From JBARRO01 sp049644265 (GTDB taxonomy: Bacteria > Bacteroidota > Ignavibacteria > UBA10030), in assembly GCA_049644265.1 (NCBI GenBank), contig JBARRO010000191.1, positions 1 to 45,998 of the forward strand: a stretch of DNA of 45,998 nt, written 5' to 3'. Shown here one piece after another: positions 22,952 to 31,822 of this stretch; the stretch's first letter is position 1; each line of letters starts with the position of its first letter. Position numbers and translations under genes: made by a program. The notes below the pieces were generated by a model. That model searched no databases and was not told the DNA's origin. It was given only the letters and a program-made list of their open reading frames with translations.

Positions 22952-24670
22952 ATGGTACTGCAAGTGACCACCCCATCGAAATCGCTGGATAGACTTCGCC
23001 GGAATATTCTCTTCGAGAATTTTGACGATGCCCAGTTCGACCTTATCAAGGACAGGCTGGTCGAGCGCCATTTCAAGGCCAACGAAACGATCCTCAACGC
23101 CGGAAGCGAGGGGGATGAGCTCTATCTCATTACCGAGGGACGCGTCGGAATCAAACGGACGGGGAAGCACAACCACGAGAAACTCCTCGCCCTGCTCCAT
23201 GCCGGCGACTGCTTCGGAGAGTTGGAGCTCATTGACGGCCGGCCCCGATTCGCCCGCGTGGTTGCCATGGAGGATTGCACAACCTTCACGCTGTCCAGAA
23301 ATCAATTTGAAGATTTGCTCCAGGAGCATCACCCGCTTGCTGTCCGGATGATGCAACTTCTCAGCGTCCGGTTGCGGGCTCTGAATTCCCACTTTGTCAC
23401 CGAGCTGGAGCGCCATCAGGACCAGCTCACGAACGAGGTGAGGAGATTCAACCAACTCATCGAAGCCGCGAAGAATGTCAATTCGACGCTCGACCTCGGC
23501 AAACTCCTCAACATTATTCTCGAAACCGCTCTTCGTAGTGTTGCTGGCGACAGGGGAACCGTCTATCTCATCGATCATGAACGACGGGAACTCTGGTCCA
23601 AGGTTCTGAAAGGGGACAACGTCGAGGAAATCCGGTTGCCGATGGGGGCGGGCATCGCCGGCTATGTCGCTTCGACGGGCGATACGCTGAATATCGTCGA
23701 TGCATATCTCGACCCTCGGTTCAATCCGGAGTTTGACAAGAAAACGGGGTACCGCACAAAAACAATCCTGTGCATGCCGATGAAGAACAAGGATGGGAAA
23801 ATCATCGGCGTCTTCCAGCTCCTGAACAAGTCCGACGGTGAATTCACTGTTGAGGATCAGAACTTCATCGAAGCGCTTTCCGTTCACGCCGCGATTGCCA
23901 TCGAGAATGCGCGGCTGTACGAGGAAGAAAAGAACTTTATGAAAATGCAGCAGGAGATGCGGCTTGCTGGGAAAATCCAGCAGGAACTCCTGCCGAAGAC
24001 GTTTCCGGAATTTCCGGGCTACGAGATTGCCGGGCGGACCATCCCCGTGCATGACGTCGGGGGTGATTATTTTGATTTCATTGCGATCGACGGGCACCGG
24101 GCCGCGGTGTGTCTGGGCGATGTTACCGGGAAGGGACTTCCTGCGTCATTGTTGATGGCAAACCTTCAGGCAACACTCCGGGGACAAACACTGGTTTCCG
24201 ACCGCCCCAAGGACTGCTTGTACAGATCGAACAAGCTCCTGTTTCACAGCACAAGTCCTGAAAAATTCGCCACACTGTTTTACGGTATTCTCGACACAGA
24301 GAAGCATACCCTTTCATTCTCCAACGCAGGCCAGGACAATCCCATGCTGGTTTCTGCCAGGGGAACGGTCAACCGTCTGAAGACTGGCGGAATCATGCTC
24401 GGAGCGTTCGACGATTTTCAGTTTGAGGACGAAACGGTGGGCGTGAAATCCAAGGAGACCCTCGTAATCTACTCGGATGGTGTGAGCGAAGCAATGAACC
24501 CTGAGAAGGAGCTCTATGGGGACAAACAACTCCAGCAACTTGTGGTGAAGAACAGAAACAAATCAGCGGGCGAAATCATCGATACCATCATTGCCGACGT
24601 CCGAGCCCACGCCAAAGGCTATCCCCAGTCAGACGACATCACGGTGGTGGTGGTGAAGAGGGTGGGGTAG
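22952..24670 (+). CDS. Cyclic-nucleotide-binding/GAF/SpoIIE-type PP2C serine phosphatase
   Basis: 572 residues. The N-terminal cNMP-binding (CRP-type) domain covers about 15-135 (GDELYLITEGRVGI, GDCFGELELIDGRPRFARV, with the phosphate-binding-cassette-like GELELIDGRPR). A short helix and a GAF domain (about 175-325) follow, then a coiled linker and a SpoIIE phosphatase domain (about 360-570). Metal-binding signatures are intact: GGDYFDF (Asp372), GDVTGKGLPASLL, YSDGVSE and QSDDITVV. The catalytic domain is highly similar to that at 2982-4259. It probably dephosphorylates Ser/Thr-phosphorylated regulators in response to a nucleotide and a GAF ligand. It ends the signalling island, with only low-complexity sequence before the convergent GH38 gene. 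Confidence 0.93.
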   Translation: MVLQVTTPSKSLDRLRRNILFENFDDAQFDLIKDRLVERHFKANETILNAGSEGDELYLITEGRVGIKRTGKHNHEKLLALLHAGDCFGELELIDGRPRFARVVAMEDCTTFTLSRNQFEDLLQEHHPLAVRMMQLLSVRLRALNSHFVTELERHQDQLTNEVRRFNQLIEAAKNVNSTLDLGKLLNIILETALRSVAGDRGTVYLIDHERRELWSKVLKGDNVEEIRLPMGAGIAGYVASTGDTLNIVDAYLDPRFNPEFDKKTGYRTKTILCMPMKNKDGKIIGVFQLLNKSDGEFTVEDQNFIEALSVHAAIAIENARLYEEEKNFMKMQQEMRLAGKIQQELLPKTFPEFPGYEIAGRTIPVHDVGGDYFDFIAIDGHRAAVCLGDVTGKGLPASLLMANLQATLRGQTLVSDRPKDCLYRSNKLLFHSTSPEKFATLFYGILDTEKHTLSFSNAGQDNPMLVSARGTVNRLKTGGIMLGAFDDFQFEDETVGVKSKETLVIYSDGVSEAMNPEKELYGDKQLQQLVVKNRNKSAGEIIDTIIADVRAHAKGYPQSDDITVVVVKRVG

Positions 24671-24740
24671 GGGGAGTAGGAAGTATTAAGTGTAAGTAGT
24701 GACTAAAAGCGAGGTGGTGGAGCTCAAAGGGGGATCAAAC

Positions 24741-24808
24741 TATCTAACTCTACAATCTACAATTTTCAATCTTCAACTTTCAACCTTCAACTTTCAACCT
24801 TCAACTTC
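24741..24808. repeat. Pyrimidine-skewed TTCAACYTT low-complexity tract between convergent genes
   Basis: Between the stops of the phosphatase and GH38 genes the sequence is made of imperfect 9-11-base words (CTACAATCTACAATTTTCAA, then TTCAACTTTCAACC repeated). The same words occur at 29902-29965 and 45972-45998. No strong hairpin terminator is evident in this convergent gap. Function unknown. Confidence 0.5.
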
Positions 24809-24813
24809 TTTCC

Positions 24814-27800
24814 CTATCTCTTTTTCCCTGTCATTAACTTAATCGTCTTGATCTCAAAGGGCTTGAATTTCAATGGAAGCTTGCCCTTGATAATCTTATG
24901 CTGTTTCAGCTCGTTCTCCATCAAGTCGCATTCCGCGGCGGACTTTGGGGAGAATCCGAACTTGAGAGTTGACTCTGTGGTCTCTCCGTGGGCTTCATGG
25001 AGGCGCACGATGATATCGTCGCTTCCCTCTGCGAGTTTTACTGAGTCCACTTGAATCCCGGACTTGGGGGAATCGAGGAACGACGGAAGAGTCTGGGCAG
25101 TGGCCTCGGGCAGGCACAGAACAGGATAATTCAGCTCCCGGGCAGCGCGCACGGAGAGACCCTTTTTCCAATCACCTGTGTGAGGGAAGAGCGAATACGT
25201 GAAGTTGTGCTCCCCGAGGTCAGTGTAGCGTTCATCGTGAAGCGCTTTCGGGTCCAGCGGATGTGGGGCATGCGGAGAACGGAGGAGCGTGAGCCGTAGA
25301 GTGTTCTCCCTGGCGTCATGTCCGTACTTGCAGTCGTTGAGCAGGCTGACGCCGAACTTCTGCTCGGAGAGATCCGCCCATTGCTGCGCAGGCACTTCAA
25401 ATTTGGCGTGTTCCCATTGATCATCCGGCTTTGTGGAGCGTTTGACAGCGCCAAACTGAGTCTCGTACGTTGCTGCCGAGGTCTTCACGTTGAGAGGAAA
25501 CGCCACTTTCAGCATGGTGCGCTTTTCATTCCACCGGACATGCGTAACAAAGTCGATCCGAGGGCTCCGGTGGAACAGTCTGACATCCTGTGTAAGTGCA
25601 GAACCGTTGAGGGAACGGAACTCCAGCCGGACAGACGCCCGGAGGGGCCCCTGTTCCGTGATCCTGGCCCCCTTGAATTGCAGCAATTCCAGCCGATGCT
25701 TCTCAATGCCCGGATCGATCTCCCAAGCCTCCCATTCGGCCGGCTGATCCTGGAATGTCTGGAACAGATTTCCGCGTTTTCCTTTCTGCAGGAGCTCCCG
25801 CCTCAACCGCTTGTCATGAATCGAACTCAACCCACCCTTGTTGTCAAGGCGAATTCTGTACAGCGGGGTCTCAACAGTGTGACGCGACGCTTTCCATGGC
25901 TTTTCAGGTTCCGCTTGGGCAATGCCGGGGCGAACGGTCAGAGAAAGGAATGAGAACGGGGGAATGGATTCGACATGGCACAAAAGCCGCACGATTCCCT
26001 TGTCGCGCGCGACAAGCTGATGCTCGAGCTCTTTTCCGCGGCTGTCGGTGACGACGAAATGTTTTTCCTTTGACCGGACAGTCAGCTCGACATACTCATT
26101 CCGGTTCCATCCAAGAGGATTGAAGAGGGCGAAGTCAAACTCGTTGGCCGACTTCTTTCCGCCGATACTAAACGAACCAAGCAGGCTTCCAAGCAGGCGG
26201 TTCCCGCGGGTCGTGATGGCCTGGAATTCACTCCTGACGTCCTCGTAGACTTCGGGGATGCACGTGCCCGAAATGACATCATGAAACTGGTTTACGAGGA
26301 GCTTTTTCCAGAGTGTGTGGAGTTCTTCCCGGGGGTATTTCCGTTCGGTGGCTTTCTTGTTTCCGGATTTTCGACCCGGCACAGGCAGAGTCGAAAGGAC
26401 ACCCAGGAGCTCGAGCGTGTACAACAGACATTCGCTGCGGCGGTTTTCTTTCTTGACCCATCCCATCGTGGTGAATGTTCCACGATGCCGTTCGAGATAT
26501 AGCTCTTTGTCCCAGACAGGCATCTTCTGCGACTGCAGCTCGAGTTGGGCAAAAAACTCTTTGACTGTTGAGAACTGGGAGGGGGGAAGTCCGGTGATGG
26601 TTTTCAGCACTCGGGCATATTCAATCTGCTCTTTTGCCGGGCCGCCGCCCCCATCGCCGTACCCGAACGTCTGGGCAACCATCAGGAGGGATTCCTGTTC
26701 TTCCGGCGGAGCTCCGATGGCACGAAGATCTTTAGGCGAGACCTGTGCCTCAAGACCGACAGGAGGGATATGACTGAGAATTCTTGTGCCGTCGATTCCT
26801 TGCCACCAGAACGAGGTATGAGGGAATTTGTTGGTGTCGTTCCATCGAAGTTTGGTTGTGAAAAAGGAGTTGATCCCTGATTTCTTGAGAATTTGAGGGA
26901 GTGAAGCTCCAAACCCAAACGAGTCGGGCAACCAGAAAACATCGGGCTCAATGCCAAAATGCGATTTGTAGTAGAGTTTTCCGTACAGGATCTGACGAAC
27001 CAGGGATTCTCCCGACGGGATATTACAGTCGGGTTCCACCCAGGTCGGACCGAGCGGCTCCCATCGGCCTTCCGCGACACGCTGAGTGATCTGGCGGAAG
27101 ATGCCCGGATATTCCTTTCTCGTGAGTTCGTAGAGGTACGGCTGGCTCTGCGAAAAGCGGTATTCGGGGAATTCCTCCATTAACCGGAGGACAGTGGAAA
27201 AAGTACGTCCGCATTTTCGTATCGTTTCTTTGAGCGTCCAGAGCCAGGCAACATCAAGGTGGGACTGGCCGATCAGAGAAACCAGGACAGGCAATGTAGA
27301 TTTGAATTCCGTCTCAAGGCTCGTCAGAAGAAAGTGATAGGCCCGTTCGACGGCGTTCGGATATTCTTCTCCTTCGGGCTTGAAATATTTGAGGAAAATG
27401 AGCGTGCGGCGAATGAGTTCGCGGATATCGCGCGATTCCTGTGACCCATGCTCGAACAACTTATCCAGTTCGTGGAGGGCGGTCAGGGCATGGAACAATC
27501 CGCGTGCGGTGGAGTTGAGCACCGCCAATTCTGCCCGGCCAAACGTTGTGTGCTCCCGGGTTCGCCGGCTGTACGCCTGAACGGCCAGGAGAAAGTGTTG
27601 ATTGGATTTGCCTTTGGGAGTAAGAAGCACTTCCCGGTGCTCGCGGTCAATTCCCTGGTAGGGCTCTCCATTGACGTAAAGCAACGCATCGGGAAAATCC
27701 AGGCGGAGGACGATGGGTTTTCCAGAAAATTCGTGCGGGAGGTTCAGGGATTGGCGGAACCAGAAGGTTTTGTCGAATTTGCCCCAGACAAACGGAACGC

Positions 27801-27951
27801 GGATCGGTAGCCAGGACTTGTCCTTAAAGGATGCGAGATGCGCACCTTCAAGGTCACCCTCTTTCATTCTCCAGTCCGGCAAAGGGAGCCGCTGGGGATA
27901 GATGGCGTTCTCAATATGGGGAAGAATCTGCTCGAGCAGGTCGATGGCCAT
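24814..27951 (-). CDS. Glycoside hydrolase family 38 alpha-mannosidase
   Basis: 1045 residues if started at ATG 27951 (MAIDLLEQILPHIENAIYPQ). An in-frame ATG at 28086 would add 45 residues of unremarkable sequence that overlap a promoter-like site, so the shorter form is preferred. The GH38 catalytic domain shows the zinc site GQSHLDVAWLW (His and Asp ligands), the nucleophile Asp in WLPDSFGF, and a further zinc His in HDVISGTCIPEVYEDV; a helical middle domain and C-terminal beta-sandwich domains follow. The enzyme releases alpha-linked mannose from glycans or manno-oligosaccharides. No signal peptide is visible, so it probably acts in the cytoplasm. The divergent symporter next door may bring in the substrate. 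Confidence 0.92.
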   Translation of the reverse strand: MAIDLLEQILPHIENAIYPQRLPLPDWRMKEGDLEGAHLASFKDKSWLPIRVPFVWGKFDKTFWFRQSLNLPHEFSGKPIVLRLDFPDALLYVNGEPYQGIDREHREVLLTPKGKSNQHFLLAVQAYSRRTREHTTFGRAELAVLNSTARGLFHALTALHELDKLFEHGSQESRDIRELIRRTLIFLKYFKPEGEEYPNAVERAYHFLLTSLETEFKSTLPVLVSLIGQSHLDVAWLWTLKETIRKCGRTFSTVLRLMEEFPEYRFSQSQPYLYELTRKEYPGIFRQITQRVAEGRWEPLGPTWVEPDCNIPSGESLVRQILYGKLYYKSHFGIEPDVFWLPDSFGFGASLPQILKKSGINSFFTTKLRWNDTNKFPHTSFWWQGIDGTRILSHIPPVGLEAQVSPKDLRAIGAPPEEQESLLMVAQTFGYGDGGGGPAKEQIEYARVLKTITGLPPSQFSTVKEFFAQLELQSQKMPVWDKELYLERHRGTFTTMGWVKKENRRSECLLYTLELLGVLSTLPVPGRKSGNKKATERKYPREELHTLWKKLLVNQFHDVISGTCIPEVYEDVRSEFQAITTRGNRLLGSLLGSFSIGGKKSANEFDFALFNPLGWNRNEYVELTVRSKEKHFVVTDSRGKELEHQLVARDKGIVRLLCHVESIPPFSFLSLTVRPGIAQAEPEKPWKASRHTVETPLYRIRLDNKGGLSSIHDKRLRRELLQKGKRGNLFQTFQDQPAEWEAWEIDPGIEKHRLELLQFKGARITEQGPLRASVRLEFRSLNGSALTQDVRLFHRSPRIDFVTHVRWNEKRTMLKVAFPLNVKTSAATYETQFGAVKRSTKPDDQWEHAKFEVPAQQWADLSEQKFGVSLLNDCKYGHDARENTLRLTLLRSPHAPHPLDPKALHDERYTDLGEHNFTYSLFPHTGDWKKGLSVRAARELNYPVLCLPEATAQTLPSFLDSPKSGIQVDSVKLAEGSDDIIVRLHEAHGETTESTLKFGFSPKSAAECDLMENELKQHKIIKGKLPLKFKPFEIKTIKLMTGKKR

Positions 27952-27979
27952 TTTCAGGTCATTTTCAAAAAACGGTGGT

Positions 27980-28010
27980 GGAAAATAGGGATTCTTATTG
28001 GAATGTGCAA
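27980..28010 (-). promoter_or_regulatory. Putative promoter for GH38 gene
   Basis: On the minus strand TTG (28010-28008) and TATTTTCC (27987-27980) are separated by 20 bases, close to the Bacteroidota consensus TTTG-N17-23-TAnnTTTG (the last two bases differ). Transcription would begin about 20-25 bases before ATG 27951, which fits the shorter gene start. Confidence 0.3.
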
Positions 28011-28143
28011 CAGAAAGTTTGAACCGGGATTTTCGTTGCAATTTCTTCTTCCATCGTGTACATTGACCGTCGTTCTGCAAAATCATTCTCGCTGACCTGC
28101 TTTTCTCATTTGCCGTCCGTTGTCTTGCCAGGGGAGTACTTCA

Positions 28144-29895
28144 ATGCATCTCATCGATTGGGTTATCATCGCAGCATACTTTATCGCGAGTGCGGCGGTG
28201 GGCATCTACTACACGAAGAGGGCCGGGAGCAGTATTCAGGAATTCTTCCTGTCGGGCAGAAGCCTTCCATGGTGGCTCGCCGGCACTTCCATGGTAGCCA
28301 CAACCTTTGCCGCGGACACGCCCCTTGCCGTCACGGAGCTTGTCGCAAAAAATGGAATCGCAGGAAATTGGCTCTGGTGGAATTTCGTCTTTGGCGGTAT
28401 GCTCACCGTGTTCTTCTTCGCGCGCCTTTGGCGGAGAGCGGGAATCCTGACGGATGTCGAGTTTGTCGAATTGCGGTACTCGGGAAAGGCGGCGGCGTTC
28501 CTGCGCGGATTTCGTGCCCTCTACCTCGGCATCTTTATGAACTGTGTGATTATGGGATGGGTTAACCTCGCGATGGGTTCGATCCTGGAAGGGATGTTTG
28601 ATATCCCGAGAGGTGAAGTAATGATGTATGTCGGGTTATCGCTCTTGATCACGGCGATCTACTCGGCGTTGTCCGGCATGTGGGGAGTTGCCGTGACCGA
28701 TGCGTTCCAGTTCGTGCTTGCCATGACCGGAACGATCGTCCTCGCCGTGGTGGTGCTTGGACTTCCCCAGATTGGCGGTGTGGCCGGGCTTGAGCGTCAG
28801 CTTCCCGAATGGACCCTGCGGATGCTGCCGGTAGTTGGGGAGACTGGTTCGGCGGGTGGCGCGTTTGCCATAACGGTCGCTTCGTTTCTGGCATTTGTCG
28901 GGGTTCAATGGTGGGCTTCCTGGTACCCCGGTGCAGAGCCGGGTGGGGGCGGATACATCGCCCAGCGGATGATGTCGGCCAAAGACGAAAAGCATTCCCT
29001 CTTTGCCACCCTCTGGTTTACGATTGCGCACTATTGCATCCGTCCATGGCCTTGGATCCTTGTCGGTCTTGCAACGCTTGTCCTGTATCCAAACCTCGGC
29101 CCTGAGTCCAAACGGCTCGGTTATGTGTACGCGATGAGGGATTACCTTCCGGTCGGTCTCAAGGGTATGCTGGTCGCTTCCTTTTTCGCCGCTTATATGT
29201 CCACGATTTCGACGCAATTGAACTGGGGCACTTCCTACATCATTAACGATTTCTATAAGAGATTCATCAGACCGGACGCTGATCAAAAACGGCTCGTAAC
29301 CGTATCCCGGGCTACCACGCTCATCATTATGGCACTCTCTCTCGTTATTACCGCACTGCTTGATACCATCTCCGGAGCGTGGGCTTTTATTATTGAAGCA
29401 GGGGCGGGTCTCGGTCTTGTTCTCATTGCGCGGTGGTTCTGGTGGCGTATTAACGCGTGGAGCGAAATCGCTGCCATGGTGGCGCCTCTGGTTACCTATG
29501 CGATCATCAAGAACATGACCACGATCGAATTTCCGCAGACTCTTTTCTACATCGTTGGCGTGACGACTGTTGTGTGGCTCGTCGCGACCTATCTGACGAA
29601 ACCGACGGACGAAGAAACTCTGAAGAATTTCTATCGACGGGTACACCCGGGCGGAGTGGGATGGAAGCCGATTGCGGCGCAGTTGCCCGAAGTGAAGGGA
29701 GATTCGGGTTACGGCGGTTTGTTCGTTGCCTGGCTTGCCGGAATCGTCCTGGTCTATTCCATGTTGTTTGGAGTCGGCAAAATCATTCTGGGCAGCACTG
29801 GTGAAGGATTCCTGTTTGTAGCGGTTGGTCTCCTGGCTGCCGGCGTGATTTATTGGGATCTTTCCAAACGCGGTTTCGAAAAACTCGTCGAGTAG
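28144..29895 (+). CDS. Sodium:solute symporter family (SSS/SLC5) transporter
   Basis: 583 residues from ATG 28144 (MHLIDWVIIAAYFIASAAVG), preceded by CAGGGGAG as ribosome site; an in-frame TTG further upstream would add eight residues before it. About 13-14 hydrophobic segments span the length. Early motifs include SGRSLPWWLAGTSMVATTFA, typical of SSS carriers, and AAYMSTISTQLNWGTSYIINDFY in the region that forms part of the sodium site. It should couple sodium entry to uptake of a sugar, amino acid or organic acid. Divergence from the GH38 gene suggests a sugar or glycan fragment, but the sequence alone does not fix the substrate. Confidence 0.92.
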   Translation: MHLIDWVIIAAYFIASAAVGIYYTKRAGSSIQEFFLSGRSLPWWLAGTSMVATTFAADTPLAVTELVAKNGIAGNWLWWNFVFGGMLTVFFFARLWRRAGILTDVEFVELRYSGKAAAFLRGFRALYLGIFMNCVIMGWVNLAMGSILEGMFDIPRGEVMMYVGLSLLITAIYSALSGMWGVAVTDAFQFVLAMTGTIVLAVVVLGLPQIGGVAGLERQLPEWTLRMLPVVGETGSAGGAFAITVASFLAFVGVQWWASWYPGAEPGGGGYIAQRMMSAKDEKHSLFATLWFTIAHYCIRPWPWILVGLATLVLYPNLGPESKRLGYVYAMRDYLPVGLKGMLVASFFAAYMSTISTQLNWGTSYIINDFYKRFIRPDADQKRLVTVSRATTLIIMALSLVITALLDTISGAWAFIIEAGAGLGLVLIARWFWWRINAWSEIAAMVAPLVTYAIIKNMTTIEFPQTLFYIVGVTTVVWLVATYLTKPTDEETLKNFYRRVHPGGVGWKPIAAQLPEVKGDSGYGGLFVAWLAGIVLVYSMLFGVGKIILGSTGEGFLFVAVGLLAAGVIYWDLSKRGFEKLVE

Positions 29896-29901
29896 TAGTC
29901 T

Positions 29902-29965
29902 CCTTAATCTTCAATCTACAATCTACAATCTTCAATTTTCAAGCTACAATCGATAATTGACAATT
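29902..29965. repeat. TCTACAATC/TTCAATTTTC low-complexity tract
   Basis: The gap between the symporter and amidohydrolase is filled with words CTTCAATCTACAATCTACAA and TTCAATTTTCAAGCTACAATC-like units, the same family as 24741-24808 and 45972-45998. All three copies lie in intergenic sequence just after stop codons. No gene is present. Confidence 0.5.
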
Positions 29966-29981
29966 TACTCTCCTATCCTAA

Positions 29982-31727
29982 ATGTCTCAACCTAGACTCT
30001 TCATCGCATTTGTCATCGCCGTAGTTCTCGCGACGATCTGGTTCATCGAGTATGTACCGCAGGAAGCGGATGCCCTTTACGTCAACGGTCGCATGTACAC
30101 TCTCGATGCAGAAAATGATGTTGTGGAGGCGATGGCTGTCAGGGGCGATAGAATTGTCGGCGTCGGAAGCACAGCAGAAATCCAAAAACACTTCCGGTCG
30201 AAAACAATCCTCGACCTGCAGGGAAAGACGGTCTTGCCTGGCTTGATCGATGCCCATACGCATGTGCTATCCCTCGGTATTGCACGGATCACGGTTGATC
30301 TTCTGGGTTCAGCGTCGGAAAAAGACGCGGCATCGAGAGTCAAGGAGCGGGTTTCGAAAACACGCCCGGGCTATTGGGTTCGGGGAAGAGGATGGGATCA
30401 GAACCTCTGGGCATCGGGAAAATTCCCCACGCACACGGCGCTGGACAACGTTTCACCGGAGAATCCGGTTTACCTTGTCAGAGTTGACGGACACGCCTGC
30501 TGGGTGAACAAAAAGGCGATGGATATTGCCCAGATATCGAAGAGCACTGAGGATCCGCCGGGAGGGAGGATTATTCGCGACGCAGCGGGAAATCCTACGG
30601 GAGTATTTATCGATGCAGCGACAGTTCTTGTGAGAAAATTTCTCCCGCCGTTGAATGACGAAGAAGCTGTCGAGGCGATCAGGCTGGCCACGCAAGAGTG
30701 TGTACAATACGGCCTGACAAGTGTGCAGGATATGGGAGTGGACCTGCAAGAGATCGAAGCCTACAAGCGACTTATTGGTGAGGACCAGCTGCCGCTTCGC
30801 GTCTATGCTGCTATCGGAGGCACCGGCGAAACATGGGACGGAACAAAGAAACAGGGGATGCTCATCGGGTACGGGCACAATCATCTCACTGTGCGGACTC
30901 TGAAAATGTATATCGACGGGGCACTCGGCTCCAGAGGAGCCGCGCTTATTGAACCATACAGCGACGATTCTTCAAATCGGGGACTCACCGTCACCTCGGA
31001 AGAAGATCTCAAGAGTGCGGTGCGCGACGCGTTGGAGCATGGATTCCAGGTCTGTACCCATGCGATCGGAGACAGAGGAAACAACATTGTCCTGAATGTG
31101 TATGAGGCCGTTCTGAAGGAACACCCGGCAAAAGACCATAGACTTCGTGTGGAGCACGCTCAGGTGTTGGACCCCGCTGACATCCCGCGTTTCAAACAGC
31201 TTGGGGTAATCCCAAGCATGCAACCAACGCACTGTACATCGGATATGCGCTGGGCGGAAGCGAGGCTGGGTCCGAAACGGATTCGCGGCGCTTATGCGTG
31301 GCGTTCGCTTCTCAACACGGGAGTCGTGATCCCCGGAGGGTCCGATTTTCCCGTCGAGCATCCCAACCCGATCTTCGGTATCTATGCCGCGTGTACCAGA
31401 CAAGACAAAGAAGGAAGACCGCGGAATGCCGCCGACGTGGCAGCGACGTTCCAGCTTTCAGAAAAGGGCATCACAGATTCTTCGGCGTTCGATGGAGGAT
31501 GGTACGCGGCTGAGAAAATGACACGCGAAGAGGCCCTGCGCAGTTTCACAGCATGGGCTGCCTGGGGCGCGTTTGAGGAACATCTCAAGGGCTCTCTCGA
31601 AAAAGGGAAGCTCGCGGACTTTGTTGTGTTTTCCTCCGATGTCATGAAGGTCGCCCCCGGGGATTTGCTGAAGACGGTCGTTGAAAGGACGGTTGTCGGG
31701 GGAAGGGAAGTGTACCGGGCCCCATGA
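29982..31727 (+). CDS. Amidohydrolase family 3 (YtcJ-like), N-terminally anchored
   Basis: 581 residues. The N-terminus (MSQPRLFIAFVIAVVLATIW) is a signal anchor or uncleaved signal peptide, placing the enzyme in the periplasm or at the membrane. The amidohydrolase-3 fold follows: N-terminal beta-sandwich piece (ALYVNGRMYTLDAE), metal motif His92-x-His94 in IDAHTHVL, GSRGAALIEPYSD, HAIGDRG, RVEHAQ, and the late metal Asp in GGSDFPVEHPNP. YtcJ-type enzymes hydrolyse C-N bonds in cyclic amides or formamides; individual substrates are rarely known. It has no obvious functional link to the flanking symporter other than order and strand. Confidence 0.9.
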   Translation: MSQPRLFIAFVIAVVLATIWFIEYVPQEADALYVNGRMYTLDAENDVVEAMAVRGDRIVGVGSTAEIQKHFRSKTILDLQGKTVLPGLIDAHTHVLSLGIARITVDLLGSASEKDAASRVKERVSKTRPGYWVRGRGWDQNLWASGKFPTHTALDNVSPENPVYLVRVDGHACWVNKKAMDIAQISKSTEDPPGGRIIRDAAGNPTGVFIDAATVLVRKFLPPLNDEEAVEAIRLATQECVQYGLTSVQDMGVDLQEIEAYKRLIGEDQLPLRVYAAIGGTGETWDGTKKQGMLIGYGHNHLTVRTLKMYIDGALGSRGAALIEPYSDDSSNRGLTVTSEEDLKSAVRDALEHGFQVCTHAIGDRGNNIVLNVYEAVLKEHPAKDHRLRVEHAQVLDPADIPRFKQLGVIPSMQPTHCTSDMRWAEARLGPKRIRGAYAWRSLLNTGVVIPGGSDFPVEHPNPIFGIYAACTRQDKEGRPRNAADVAATFQLSEKGITDSSAFDGGWYAAEKMTREEALRSFTAWAAWGAFEEHLKGSLEKGKLADFVVFSSDVMKVAPGDLLKTVVERTVVGGREVYRAP

Positions 31728-31746
31728 GACGATGGGCCTCCACCTT

Positions 31747-31778
31747 ATTGTATTTAGGCCGAAAAGTTGTTAGTTTTG
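31747..31778 (+). promoter_or_regulatory. Bacteroidota-type promoter for response regulator
   Basis: ATTG (31747-31750), 20 bases, then TAGTTTTG (31771-31778), an exact match to TAnnTTTG with a -33 element differing from TTTG in one base. Predicted transcription start is about 31784, giving a leader of roughly 40 bases before ATG 31823. Confidence 0.45.
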
Positions 31779-31822
31779 GAGCGGTTCAACCGGATGTATT
31801 TATCCCACGATAGAATAGCCGA

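Noticed and set aside
22934..24097. Minus-strand open frame of 387 codons opposite the SpoIIE phosphatase
   Set aside because: The opposite strand encodes intact cNMP, GAF and PP2C motifs; the antisense product has no recognisable motif.
24671..24813. Terminator between convergent phosphatase and GH38 genes
   Set aside because: T-rich tracts are present, but I found no stem-loop with a following T-run, so no terminator is called.
25318..25953. Plus-strand open frame opposite the GH38 gene
   Set aside because: Shadow of the mannosidase C-terminal coding sequence; no domain or ribosome site supports it.
27952..28086. 45-residue N-terminal extension of the GH38 enzyme
   Set aside because: The segment shows no domain similarity and contains a promoter-like site, so the shorter start is preferred, although the longer one is not excluded.
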